From Solea solea (lineage: Eukaryota > Chordata > Actinopteri > Pleuronectiformes > Soleidae): a DNA stretch of 64,000 nt. The stretch is from the NCBI RefSeq assembly GCF_958295425.1, contig NC_081144.1, forward strand, positions 27,033,827 to 27,097,826, in the 5' to 3' direction. A program made the translations under genes and the position numbers. A model generated the notes under the pieces. That model made no database searches. It worked only from the letters and a program-made list of their open reading frames with translations, and had not been told where the DNA came from. Shown one piece after another: positions 1 to 15,000 of the stretch (positions are counted from its first letter, which is position 1; each line of letters starts with the position of its first letter).

Positions 1-1583
1 TTTTGTTATGTTACAGCCTTATTCCAAAATGGATTAAGTTAATTTTTTCCCTCAAAATTCTACACACAACACATAATGACAACGTGAAAAACGTTTTTTG
101 ACATTTTTGCAAATTCATTAAAGAAAAAAAAAAAAGAAATCACATGTACATAAGTATTCACAGCCTTTGCCATGAAGCTCAAGATGGAGCTCAGGTGCAT
201 TCCGTTTCCACCGATCATCCTTAAGATGTTTCTGCAGCTTCATTGGGAGTCCACCTGTGGTAAATTCAGTTGGTTGGACATGGTTGGGAAAGGCACACGC
301 CTGTCTATATAAGGTCCCACACTTGACAGTGCCTGTCAGAGCACAAACCAAGCGTGAAGTCAAAGGAATTGTCTGTAGACCTCCGAGACAGGATTGTCTT
401 GAGACACAAATATGGGGAAGGTTACAGAAAAATTTCTGCTGCTTTGAAGGTCCCAATGAGCACAGTGGCCTCCATCATCCCTAAGTGGAAGAAGTTCCTT
501 GCCACCAGGACTCTTCCTAGAGCTGGCCGGCCATCTAAACTGAGCAATCGGGGGAGAAGGGCCTTAGTCAGGGAGGTGACCAAGAACCCAATGGTCACTC
601 TGTCAGCGCGCCAGAGTTCCTCTGTGGAGAGAGGAGAACCTTCCAGAAGGACAACCATCTCTGCAGCAATCCAGCAATCAGGCCTGTATGGTAGAGTGGC
701 CAGACGGAAGCCACTCCTTAGTAAAAGGCACATGGCAGCCCGCCTGAAGTTTGCCAAAAGGCACCTGAAGGACTCTCAGACCACGAGAAACAAAATTCTC
801 TGTTCTGATGAGACAAAGATTAAACTCTTTAGTGTGAATTCCAGGCGTCACGTTTGGAGGAAACCCGGCACCGCTCATCACCACACCAATACCATCCCTA
901 CAGTGAAGCACGGTGGTGGCAGCATCATGCTGTGGGGATGTTTTTCGGCAGCAGGAACTGGGAGACTCACCAGGATAGAGGGAAAGATGAATGCAGCAAT
1001 GTACAGACACATCCTGGATGAAAACCTGCTCCACAGTGCTCTTGACCTCAGACTGGGGTGACGGTTCATCTTTCAGCAGGACAACGACCCTAAGCACACA
1101 GCCAAGATATCAAAGAAGTGGCTTCAGGACAACTCTGTGAATGTCCTTGAGTGGCCCAGCCAGAGCCCAGACTTGAATCCGATTGAAAATCTCTGGAGAG
1201 ATCTGAAAATGGCTGTGCACCAACACTTCCCATCCAACCTGATGGAGCTTGACAGATGCTGCAAAGAGGAATGGGCGAAACTGCCCAAAGATAGATGTGC
1301 CAAGCTTGTGGCATCATATTCAAAAAGACTTGAGGCTGTAATTGCTGCCAAAGATGCATCAACAAAATATAGAGCAAAGGCTGTGAATACTTATGTACAC
1401 GTGATTTCTCATTTTTAATACATTTGCAAAAATATAAAAAAAAAACGTTTTTCACTTTGTCATTATGGGGTGTTGTGTGTAGAATTTTGAGGAAAAAAAT
1501 TAATTTATCCATTTTGGAATAAGGCTGTAACATAACAAAATGAGGAAAAGTTGAAGAGCTGTGAATACTTTCCGGATGCACTG
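1..1583 (+). mobile_element. Tc1/mariner transposon, left tip cut off by window edge
   Basis: A Tc1-like DNA transposon with long inverted terminal repeats. Positions 1-18 are the reverse complement of 1523-1540. The right repeat runs on to CACTG at 1579-1583, followed by the TA target dinucleotide, so about 43 bp of the left repeat lie outside the window. An inner pair also matches in inverted orientation: CATAAGTATTCACAGCC near 150-166 against its complement at 1375-1393. The GTATTCACAGC core recurs within each end, which is the IR/DR arrangement of fish Tc1 elements, where transposase binds outer and inner sites. It sits in prpf6 intron 4 with its transposase in antisense to the host gene. 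It carries one transposase gene with one stop. Confidence 0.95.
354..1418 (+). pseudogene. Tc1 transposase with a single in-frame stop
   Basis: A DDE/D transposase that would cut and reinsert the element at TA sites. The frame is continuous from ATG at 354 to TAA at 1416-1418, except for a TGA at 1059-1061, after 235 codons. In related fish Tc1 copies this codon is usually CGA (arginine), so the stop looks like a C-to-T change at a methylated CpG. The N-terminal half is a paired-type helix-turn-helix DNA-binding region (VDLRDRIVLRHKYGEGYRKI). Catalytic residues are Asp at codon 152 (SDETK), Asp at 1080-1082 (QQDND) and Glu at 1185-1187 (NPIEN); the last two are 34 residues apart, the DD34E signature. 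All three are kept, so only the stop is clearly disabling; possible missense damage cannot be judged here. Confidence 0.93.
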
Positions 1584-1585
1584 TA

Positions 1586-5706
<4,121 letters not shown>

Positions 5707-5726
5707 TCAACCCCTGTTTACAGCGC

Positions 5727-5760
5727 GCTCTCTCTCTCTCTCTCCCTCTCTCCCTCTCTT

Positions 5761-5791
<31 letters not shown>
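5727..5791. repeat. (CT)n and (CA)n microsatellites
   Basis: A CT-rich run broken by CCC, followed by nine or so CA units. It lies at the 3' end of the minus-strand LINE and may have grown from that LINE's simple-sequence tail. Confidence 0.85.
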
Positions 5792-5981
5792 ATCAAATCA
5801 AAAGGGTCTTTATCGTCATGGTAACGTGCATCTTACATTGCCAAAGCATATATTTATCAACATTGTTCATACACTCTTATTTACACAATTTAAACAATAT
5901 GTACAATATCTGTATAAACACACATATTATGAGTAGTAGTAGTAGTAGAGTAGAGAGTAGCTGTTCAGTAGGTTAGCTGCT

Positions 5982-6672
5982 CTTGTGTCCCTCAGTCTCT
6001 CTGTCTGTCTGTCTCTCTCTTGTGTCCCTCAGTCTCTCTTTCTGTCTCTCTCTTGTGTCCCTCAGTCTCTCTGTCTGTCTGTCTCTCTCTGTCTGTCTCT
6101 CTCTTGTGTCCCTCAGTCTCTCTGTCTGTCTCTCTCTTGTGTCCCCCAGTCTCTCTGTCTCTCTCTCTCTCTGTCTGTCTCTCTCTTGTGTCCCTCAGTC
6201 TCTCTGTCTGTCTCTCTCTTGTGTCCCTCAGTCTCTCTGTCTCTCTCTCTCTCTCTCTGTCTGTCTCTCTCTTGTGTCCCTCAGTCTCTCCGCTGTCTCT
6301 CTCTTGTGTCCCTCAGTCTCTCTGTCTGTCTCTCTCGTGTCCCTCAGTCTCTCTGTCTGTCTCTCTCGTGTCCCTCAGTCTCTCTGTCTGTCTCTCTCTT
6401 GTGTCCCTCAGTCTCTCTGTCTGTCTCTCTCGTGTCCCTCAGTCTCTCTGTCTGTCTCTCTTGTGTCCCTCAGTCTCTCTGTCTGTCTCTCTCTTGTGTC
6501 CCTCAGTCTCTCTGTCTCTGTCTGTCTCTCTCTTGTGTCCCTCAGTCTCTCTGTCTGTCTCTCTCTTGTGTCCCTCAGTCGCTCTGTCTCTGTCTGTCTC
6601 TCTCTTGTGTCCCTCAGTCTCTCTGTCTGTCTCTCTCGTGTCCCTCAGTCTCTCTCGTGTCCCTCAGTCTCT
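5982..6672. repeat. Minisatellite, unit about 31-36 bp with core GTGTCCCTCAG
   Basis: About 20 copies of a unit with the core GTGTCCCTCAG followed by a CT/TGTC-rich spacer of variable length (for example TCTCTCTGTCTGTCTCTCTC). The unit lacks stop codons in several frames, so long serine/leucine-rich open frames arise; these are not genes. The right edge abuts, without a gap, the last LINE codons, where GAGACTGAGGGACAC (minus strand) is shared by LINE and array. Confidence 0.95.
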
Positions 6673-7545
6673 GGCAGCTTGACACGTATTGTGCTGCTTC
6701 ACGGTGCATTTACTTGTCTCTCCCAGGACAAAGTGTAATGCTGCTTTGTCTGGGATGTTTTCAAATTGGATGTATTGTTTTATTGTTTATTGGACAAACA
6801 AGTCTCTCAAGTCTTTGTATGTGTGGCAGTGTAGTAAGAAGTGCACCTCTGTCTGCCGTCTCTTGGTTGCCAGGTGTGTCTGTGTCGGCCTGTGGTCACT
6901 TCTCCTGTATGGGGTCAGGGTCTTCCTCAGTCTGGGGTGTTTAACTGTGGTCAGATATTCTGCTCATGTGTATTTACGGTTTAATGCAAAGTAACATTCT
7001 AGTTTGCTTTGAGTTTTTCTTGACTTTTCCCAGTAGGTTATATAGTTTTCCTTTTGTTTGGTGATCATTTGGTTGGGCCAGATAGTTTGGGGGATGTTTT
7101 GAGGCAGGGGAGGGTTGTTGGTGGTCAGCCTCTGGACCAGCTGGCTGAGGCCACTCCTCTCTATGTTGCTCACTTGGCTTTGCCAGGCTTGGTGGTGATC
7201 AGAGGTGGGGTCAATAATGTCAATAAGGAGCGGGAACTGGTCCAGTTCAGCTCTGCATGCATTAGTTGGTGTTCTTCTCTGGACTCTAAGAATGTTTTTG
7301 CAGAAATCAGTATGGAAGGTTTCAATTAGATGTTTGTCCCAATTAGAAAAGTCCTGGTTTGTTAATGGACCCCATATTTCACTACCATATAATGCAATTG
7401 GTTGGATTACTGTTTTAAAAATTTTGAGCCAGATTGGGATTGGAATATTAATTTTAGATTTTCGTATTGCATGTCTTGCTTTTTCTCTCAGCTGGTTTAT
7501 TGCAGCATTGAGGTTCCCTGTAGACGTCATTTTTAATCCTAGGTA
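6672..7545 (-). pseudogene. LINE ORF2 C-terminal region (degenerate)
   Basis: Minus-strand coding sequence starting [20 protein letters not shown], followed by an IALYGSEIWGPLT block and a CKNILRVQRRTPTNACRAEL block. These are the segments after the reverse-transcriptase palm (the thumb-like region) in fish LINEs. After in-frame stops at about 6964-6966 (TGA) and about 6790 (TAA) the same frame continues: HPRLRKTLTPYRRSDHRP, a VHFLLHCHTYKDLRDLFV block like the C-terminal zinc-finger-type motif of these LINEs, and FVLGETSKC. The upstream end is cut by the hexamer array in a different phase. Non-functional. Confidence 0.85.
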
Positions 7546-7581
7546 TGTGTATGTGTTTGTGTAAGTGTATGTGTAGGTCTA

Positions 7582-7618
<37 letters not shown>

Positions 7619-9705
7619 GTGTTTGTGTTTGTGTATGTGTTTGTGTAAGTGTTTGTGTAAGTGTATGTGTATGTGTATGTGTTTGTGTTTGTGTTTGTGT
7701 TTGTGTATGTGTTTGTGTAAGTGTTTGTGTAAGTGTTTGTGTAAGTGTATGTGTATGTGTTTGTGTAAGTGTATGTGTATGTGTATGTGTATGTGTACGT
7801 GTTTGTGTATGTGTTTGTGTAAGTGTATGTGTATGTGTATGTGTTTGTGTAAGTGTATGTGTAAGTGTATGTGTATGTGTATGTGTATGTGTATGTGTAC
7901 GTGTTTGTGTTTGTGTATGTGTTTGTGTATGTGTATCTGTATGTGTAAGTGTATGTGTATGTGTATGTGTTTGTGTAAGTGTATGTGTTTGTGTAAGTGT
8001 ATGTCTATGTGTTTGTGTAAGTGTATGTGTATGTGTATGTGTTTGTGTAAGTGTATGTGTATGTGTATGTGTACGTGTTTGTGTAAGTGTTTGTGTAAGT
8101 GTATGTGTATGTGTATGTGTTTGTGTAAGTGTATGTGTATGTGTACGTGTTTGTGTATGTGTATGTGTATCTGTATGTGTAAGTGTATGTGTATGTGTTT
8201 GTGTAAGTGTATGTCTATGTGTTTGTGTAAGTGTATGTGTATGTGTTTGTGTAAGTGTATGTGTATGTGTATGTGTTTGTGTAAGTGTATGTGTTTGTGT
8301 TTGTGTTTGTGTAAGTGTAAGTGTATGTGTATGTGTATGTGTTTGTGTAAGTGTTTGTGTAAGTGTATGTGTATGTGTTTGTGTTTGTGTTTGTGTATGT
8401 GTTTGTGTAAGTGTTTGTGTAAGTGTTTGTGTAAGTGTATGTGTATGTGTTTGTGTAAGTGTATGTGTATGTGTATGTGTATGTGTACGTGTTTGTGTAT
8501 GTGTATGTGTATGTGTATGTGTTTGTGTAAGTGTATGTGTATGTGTATGTGTATGTGTTTGTGTAAGTGTATGTGTATGTGTATGTGTACGTGTTTGTGT
8601 TTGTGTATGTGTTTGTGTATGTGTATCTGTATGTGTAAGTGTATGTGTATGTGTATGTGTTTGTGTAAGTGTATGTGTTTGTGTAAGTGTATGTCTATGT
8701 GTTTGTGTAAGTGTATGTGTATGTGTATGTGTATGTGTACGTGTTTGTGTATGTGTATGTGTATGTGTTTGTGTAAGTGTATGTGTATGTGTATGTGTAT
8801 GTGTTTGTGTAAGTGTATGTGTATGTGTATGTGTACGTGTTTGTGTTTGTGTATGTGTTTGTGTATGTGTATCTGTATGTGTAAGTGTATGTGTATGTGT
8901 ATGTGTATGTGTTTGTGTAAGTGTATGTGTTTGTGTAAGTGTATGTCTATGTGTTTGTGTAAGTGTATGTGTATGTGTATGTGTTTGTGTAAGTGTATGT
9001 GTATGTGTATGTGTATGTGTACGTGTTTGTGTAAGTGTTTGTGTAAGTGTATGTGTATGTGTATGTGTATGTGTTTGTGTAAGTGTATGTGTATGTGTAC
9101 GTGTTTGTGTATGTGTATGTGTATGTGTATGTGTTTGTGTAAGTGTATGTGTAAGTGTATGTGTATGTGTATGTGTACGTGTTTGTGTTTGTGTTTGTGT
9201 ATGTGTTTGTGTATGTGTATCTGTATGTGTAAGTGTATGTGTATGTGTTTGTGTAAGTGTATGTGTTTGTGTAAGTGTATGTCTATGTGTTTGTGTAAGT
9301 GTATGTGTATGTGTATGTGTATGTGTACGTGTTTGTGTATGTGTATGTGTATGTGTTTGTGTAAGTGTATGTGTATGTGTATGTGTATGTGTATGTGTTT
9401 GTGTAAGTGTATGTGTAAGTGTATGTGTATGTGTACGTGTTTGTGTTTGTGTATGTGTTTGTGTATGTGTATGTGTATGTGTATCTGTATGTGTAAGTGT
9501 ATGTGTATGTGTATGTGTTTGTGTAAGTGTATGTGTTTGTGTAAGTGTATGTGTATGTGTTTGTGTAAGTGTATGTGTATGTGTATGTGTATGTGTTTGT
9601 GTAAGTGTATGTGTATGTGTATGTGTACGTGTTTGTGTAAGTGTTTGTGTAAGTGTATGTGTATGTGTATGTGTTTGTGTAAGTGTATGTGTATGTGTAC
9701 GTGTT

Positions 9706-9736
<31 letters not shown>

Positions 9737-9825
9737 CTGTATGTGTAAGTGTATGTGTATGTGTTTGTGTAAGTGTATGTCTATGTGTTTGTGTAAGTGT
9801 ATGTGTATGTGTTTGTGTAAGTGTA

Positions 9826-9856
<31 letters not shown>

Positions 9857-10343
9857 GTGTTTGTGTAAGTGTATGTGTTTGTGTTTGTGTAAGTGTAAGT
9901 GTATGTGTATGTGTATGTGTTTGTGTAAGTGTTTGTGTAAGTGTATGTGTATGTGTTTGTGTAAGTGTATGTGTATGTGTATGTGTTTGTGTAAGTGTAT
10001 GTGTATGTGTTTGTGTTTGTGTAAGTGTAAGTGTAAGTGAATGTGTATGTGTTTGTGTATGTGTATGTGTTGGTGTATGTGTTTGTGTATGTGTTTGTGT
10101 ATGTGTTTGTGTAAGTGTATGTGTAAGTGTATGTGTTTGTGTAAGTGTATGTGTATGTGTATGTGTTTGTGTACGTGTATGTGTTTGTGTATGTGTTTGT
10201 GTAAGTGTATGTGTATGTGTTTGTGTGTGTGTATGTGTGTATGTGTGTGTGTATGTGTTTGTGTATGTGTATGTGTTTGTGTAAGTGTATGTGTATGTGT
10301 ATGTGTATGTGTACGTGTTTGTGTTTGTGTATGTGTATGTGTT

Positions 10344-10380
<37 letters not shown>

Positions 10381-11027
10381 CTGTATGTGTAAGTGTATGT
10401 GTATGTGTATGTGTTTGTGTAAGTGTATGTGTTTGTGTAAGTGTATGTCTATGTGTTTGTGTAAGTGTATGTGTATGTGTATGTGTTTGTGTAAGTGTAT
10501 GTGTATGTGTTTGTGTAAGTGTATGTGTTTGTGTTTGTGTTTGTGTAAGTGTATGTGTATGTGTATGTGTATGTGTTTGTGTAAGTGTTTGTGTAAGTGT
10601 ATGTGTATGTGTATGTGTTTGTGTAAGTGTATGTGTAAGTGTATGTGTAAGTGTAAGTGTAAGTGTATGTGTTTGTGTAAGTGTATGTGTTTGTGTATGT
10701 GTTTGTGTATGTGTATGTGTATGTGTGTGTGTATGTTTTTGTGTACGTGTATGTGTTTGTGTTTGTGTTTGTGTTTGTGTATGTGTATGTGTATGTGTAT
10801 GTGTTTGTGTATGTGTTTGTGTAAGTGTATGTGTAAGTGTATGTGTAAGTGTAAGTGTAAGTGTATGTGTTTGTGTAAGTGTATGTGTTTGTGTATGTGT
10901 TTGTGTATGTGTATGTGTATGTGTGTGTGTATGTTTTTGTGTACGTGTATGTGTTTGTGTATGTGTTTGTGTATGTGTTTGTGTAAGTGTATGTGTATGT
11001 GTTTGTGTATGTGTATGTGTGTGTGTT

Positions 11028-11064
<37 letters not shown>

Positions 11065-11175
11065 GTGTTTGTGTATGTGTTTGTGTAAGTGTAAGTGTAT
11101 GTGTATGTGTATGTGTTTGTGTATGTGTATGTGTGTGTGTTTGTGTATGTGTATGTGTATGTGTAAGTGTATGTG
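7545..11175. repeat. 3.6 kb hexanucleotide array (TGTATG/TGTTTG/TGTAAG) with higher-order structure
   Basis: About 600 hexamers, chiefly TGTATG, TGTTTG and TGTAAG, with rarer TGTACG, TGTATC, TCTATG and TGTGTG. Marker variants recur in a fixed order: ATCTGTATG at about 7935, 8170, 8625, 8870, 9219, 9483, 9736 and 10381, mostly followed 43-74 bp later by GTCTATG, showing block duplications of roughly 235-265 bp. Near the right end a 198-bp block is duplicated (marker ATGTTTTT at 10733 and 10931). TGTGTG units are confined to the part right of about 10220. Because the unit is six bases without stops, several frames stay open for up to 1255 codons on the minus strand and 831 on the plus strand; none is a gene. 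Confidence 0.97.
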
Positions 11176-11283
11176 TGCTCAGCGTGAACTGGAGTCTGTT
11201 TCTCTCACTCTGAAACACCATGATCTCAGTTTTCTTCTTGTTGACTGACAGAATTGTTGAAGGTGGTCGAGGAGCAGTTGTTG
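11176..11283 (-). pseudogene. LINE ORF2 fragment upstream of the hexamer array
   Basis: Minus-strand codons give EQQLLLDHLQQFCQS and, after a small deletion and frame change near 11245, [20 protein letters not shown] and TLST running into the array. In fish LINEs this VN..KT.IMVF block directly precedes the TYLGL block, which here is found at 7545. The two LINE halves therefore flank the array on either side in the expected order and orientation. Confidence 0.8.
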
Positions 11284-11332
11284 CTCACTCTCTCTCTCTC
11301 TCCCTCGGTCTCCCTCCCTCTCTCCCTCTATT
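11282..11332. repeat. CT-rich microsatellite
   Basis: CTCTCTCTCTC followed by CCCTC-type variants. It marks the point where recognisable LINE sequence ends. Confidence 0.85.
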
Positions 11333-11339
11333 TTTAGTT

Positions 11340-13555
11340 GCAGTACCACAAGTGGCCACTGGAAAACAATGTCTTCAAGGCAGAGGGGGCGGAGCTACAT
11401 CCAGTTCTTACAATACATCCATGGTGTAGTATAATAGCTCACTAGCAGTTCCCCCTAAAAGATTTCAACATAGCAGTACGTTTGGCCCACAGGTTTGAAT
11501 GTTATTGTTATATTTATTATTCCAACATCACTTTTTTATGAGTTGATGTGTAAACCCATTAAAATTGTCATTTCCCACCTCACGTGGTGTAACTGTAACT
11601 GAAACCATTTTAACAGTACTACAGTACGTTATTATTATTTTTTTCCAATTTTCATGAAGAGATCACATAGCACAGTTGATCCACATGAGGGCAGCACATC
11701 CTGATAAATACCTGGCCTATTAATACTTATTCAAATTCAAAAGGTGCCAGTGGGATTTATAGAAGAAGTTCTTCATGGGACTTGTTTTTTTTTCTAATGG
11801 GCTAATACAAGTTTTCTTCAAGTGTGTTGTTTTACTCCTGGTAAGAAATTCATTTTAACCCTGATATTTCATGAAATATGTTCATTACCTAACTTTACCA
11901 TACACTTTTTGTTCCTGGAGGCATACAAACAACACACACAGCTCACAACAACAAGACTGTCAGGTGAACATTTAAATCACTGTTTTTATTAATAGCTATT
12001 AATAGATGTAATAGTGTGTGAGATATAGTAAAAAGAAATGCATACAGAAACACACAATGCACATAGAGGTGAATGAAATACGTTTTTTGTTATGTTTATT
12101 GCAAAATGCCAGTTGTGGACACCAACGTTTTGTAAATGTTCAGGCAAACCAAGCTCCTTCAGTTTGTTTGGGTTTGAAATAAGCTCTGAGAATAAATGCT
12201 AAAAAGCACGAGTAGCTCAGCCATTTTCATTTTGTCAGTGTAGTTCTCATTTAGAGTGTCCATTTCATCTAATCACCATGCAAACTGCACACAGAAATCT
12301 GGGTTTTGAACTGTGACCTGCTTGTTGTGAGGCAACAATGCTAGCCATTACAATGATGTGTGGCCTTCTGCCCATGTTTTTGCATCAAAGACGGACCCAT
12401 GACCTATGCCATGGCACATAAGACATATGTGACATACGACTCTCAAGGTTATATAATGTATTAATGCTACTTAAATTAACTTTCTTACGCGTCCTAAATC
12501 AAATAACTGCATAATATTCTGCCTCTGTAAACATAATCAGTTAGTTGAGATGGATTTACATCTATTTACATGCATTTAAGTGATTTCCCTGTAGCTCCAT
12601 ATAACAGACATACGTAGGTTAGTTGATTTTCAAGAAAGTGAAATAAGCCACATTTCTGCAAAGTTGTTCATATTTTTGTTGCCTAAAAAGTAACTGCATT
12701 AAAATGAAGATATCACAGGTAACTTAAGTCTGTAATTATCAGTAACAAGTTAAAACCATGGTTTGCATACCCCAGTGGCAGATTACCTTTCTTAAAACAA
12801 TCAAATTCCAGTCGATTTAGGAAAATGTGGCTTATTTCTACGAGCATTGTTTTTGCAGTGCACTTGTCTTACATTATGAGTGAAAAACAATCACGTCGGA
12901 GGCCGGAATAAAGTTAATTACAGCCAAAGATGACATTTCTGGGTTCTATCCCCTGAGATGAAGTGAGGCCATACATCAATTAGCTTCAGTCATGTTTCAC
13001 TTCAGACCCGACCCTTTACATTTTTCTTCATCTACATTGCCTGGAGGGCAGACATCATTTCACTCCTGGGAGAGGATGTTATGATGAAAATGGACTGTTA
13101 CAGATACATGATTTCACCCTGCTATCTCCTTGCTGATTTTACTTTGCTGCAGTTATTTCAGTCATCATTTCATTTGTGTGCAATGATTTGTATGATCATG
13201 TATTAAAGTGCACCTAGAATAAGCTGCGTATGTTTCATTGTAATAAAAGAATGGCAGTAAAACGGCATCACTAATATTAGCAATATACAGTATACATGAT
13301 TCAGTCTGGTTCATGTATGGATAACTGATCCCTATGTTTATCTCTGCTATGACTATTTCACAGTGATAAACCCCTGTAATCATATTTTTGATTCTGTTGT
13401 TTTGGAAGAATGTTCTTGAAATGATGTCAAAAACACTGGGATTTAATACTGACACACGTGACCAACAATTCCATGAAAAAACAATGGATCCAGAAAAACT
13501 GCCCTTCTGTTGGCCTCTTTGTTATCACTGTTACACATTTACAGAATAGATTCAT
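11340..13555. other. Intergenic DNA, no gene seen
   Basis: AT-rich with many stops in all frames. The only recognisable item is a minus-oriented fragment of a dispersed repeat at about 12280-12352 (GTGAGGCAACAATGCTAGCC), related to the copies at 21.7 and 22.7-23.4 kb. Confidence 0.6.
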
Positions 13556-13875
13556 TCTATTCTATTCTATTTGATTTGTAAAGCGCCACATCACAACATA
13601 CATGATCTCAGGTCTCTGTACATAGACAACATCATGGAGAGCAGAGAAACACAACACTACACGACTCACACAATGAGCAAACACTCACTTTTAACAGAAG
13701 AAGAATATGTTTTATGTGTGTTAACTGCAAAAGTTTTGAAACAACAGGATGTGTTGTATACACAGTATGTTGCTTTGAAACCATTGATATTGATATATTA
13801 TATATATATTATTATATATATTATATATAAATGATATATTTTACATTATATATAATACAATATATTATATATTCA
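13550..13875. repeat. Short (ATTCT)n, dispersed-repeat tail and AT-rich tract
   Basis: Four ATTCT units at 13553-13572 lead into TTTGTAAAGCGCCACATCAC, a sequence seen at the ends of common fish repeats. Positions 13793-13875 are almost pure A/T with TATATATATTATTATATATA. Confidence 0.55.
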
Positions 13876-14863
13876 TTTACTTATATTGATATACCAGTCT
13901 GTGGTCGGATTAAACAGTGAGAGAGTTGAACATTTTGGTTTTACTAACAAATAATCTACCGCTGAGCCTTAAACCTTTTGTGTAAACTACCGGATTAACC
14001 ATATTTAAACCAGCAGGTTCATTGTTTTTGTCTAAATAAATTAAAAGCAGTCAACAGTGGATCTTAACTGGGCTGAGGGCGCCCTCTGCTGTTAGAGGAG
14101 AGGATTACACCTCATGTCCCCCATTTTTAATTTATGGCTAAAAGTCTCCAATATACAAGCATAGTATTATGACATGGGATGGAATATGAGGATGAACTGC
14201 TTTTTGAACTGTAATTTTGTGTTTATAGAGATCTATATAAATAATAATGGCAATAATAATAATAACAAAAACTTATATATACTGTATAAAGTTTTTTGGT
14301 TTTTTTAAATTATTTATATATTTTATATTTTGTTTTCCTTTGCAATCGGAGAATTCAAACAGCTCTTATTAAGGCCAGGCCACCACTGAGAAACTCACTC
14401 ACTTACTTACTCAGCAAATTTGACAATACTATATATGATATTATCATTTTCCAACTCTTATATAGGTGTTTATTTTTAAGGCTGATTTAATCTCTAATTT
14501 GTCTTAGTACATTTGTCAATAACGTAAACTAAGGGAAACCTCTGGTCTTTATCCCCCCCAAAAAATGTCTTTTAAGAAATAAAACTAAAGAAGTCCAATT
14601 CGAGTTGTTTTTACCTCCTCAAAAAAGTACTTTTACGTATTTGACTTTGTAAACTTTGTAAAGATAATAACTCATTTAACGTTATTAGCAATGATTTCTC
14701 TGATTTATAGTTATGATCACAGAAAAAAACTTCGGTATTGTGTCTTGTTCTTTTTAGGATTGTTGTCCTGTAACCAGTTTGGGGTTCCAAGCAATGCTTT
14801 TAAGTGCAGTGGTTGTTGTTGGGTTTTTGTTTTGTGTCAATGTTGTACTCATCTACTTTTTTG
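13876..14863. other. Intergenic DNA, no gene seen
   Basis: AT-rich; TATATA tracts near 14230-14330. No coherent open frame or recognised repeat. Confidence 0.6.
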
Positions 14864-15000
14864 GGGTTTCTTCAGTTTCAGGTTTTCGGGTTTTCCTCGG
14901 TTGTCGGGTTTCTTCAGTTTCAGGTTTTCGGGTTTCTTCAGTTTCAGGTTGTCGGGTTTCTTCAGTTTCAGGTTTTCGGGTTTCTTCAGTTTCAGGTTGG
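14864..15000. repeat. 24-bp minisatellite, about 5 copies
   Basis: Units begin GGGTTTCTTCAGTTTCAGG and end TTTTC or TTGTC. The last copies start at 14906, 14930, 14954 and 14978; the copies before them are diverged. The alternating TTTTC/TTGTC endings suggest a 48-bp dimer. Confidence 0.9.

Larger units (their letters stand above)
5790..11285 (-). mobile_element. 5'-truncated non-LTR retrotransposon (LINE) with two internal tandem arrays
   Basis: Read on the minus strand from 11285, one LINE copy can be followed through reverse-transcriptase-linked coding sequence (11283-11176), a 3.6 kb hexamer array (11175-7545), the C-terminal coding region (7545-6672), a minisatellite (6672-5982) and a 3' UTR (5980-5790). 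The UTR ends ACCATGACGATAAAGACCC then TTTTGATTTGATTG, a tail style typical of fish LINEs. The 5' end stops at a CT microsatellite. The coding parts resemble the Jockey/CR1/L2/Rex group by motif memory; the exact clade is not settled. The copy has several stops and shifts and cannot be active. Confidence 0.75.

Noticed and set aside
5983..6944. Long Ser/Leu/Cys-rich plus-strand open frames over the CT minisatellite
   Set aside because: They are open only because the repeat unit lacks stops; three overlapping frames are open at once, with no splice or homology support.
5982..11175. CRISPR-like array of regularly spaced repeats
   Set aside because: The repeats are contiguous with no unique spacers and the DNA is vertebrate.
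7545..11248. Open frames of 831, 390 and 347 codons on the plus strand and 1255 on the minus strand
   Set aside because: Simple translation of the hexamer array; composition is two alternating residues. The only real coding relic is the LINE at its edges.
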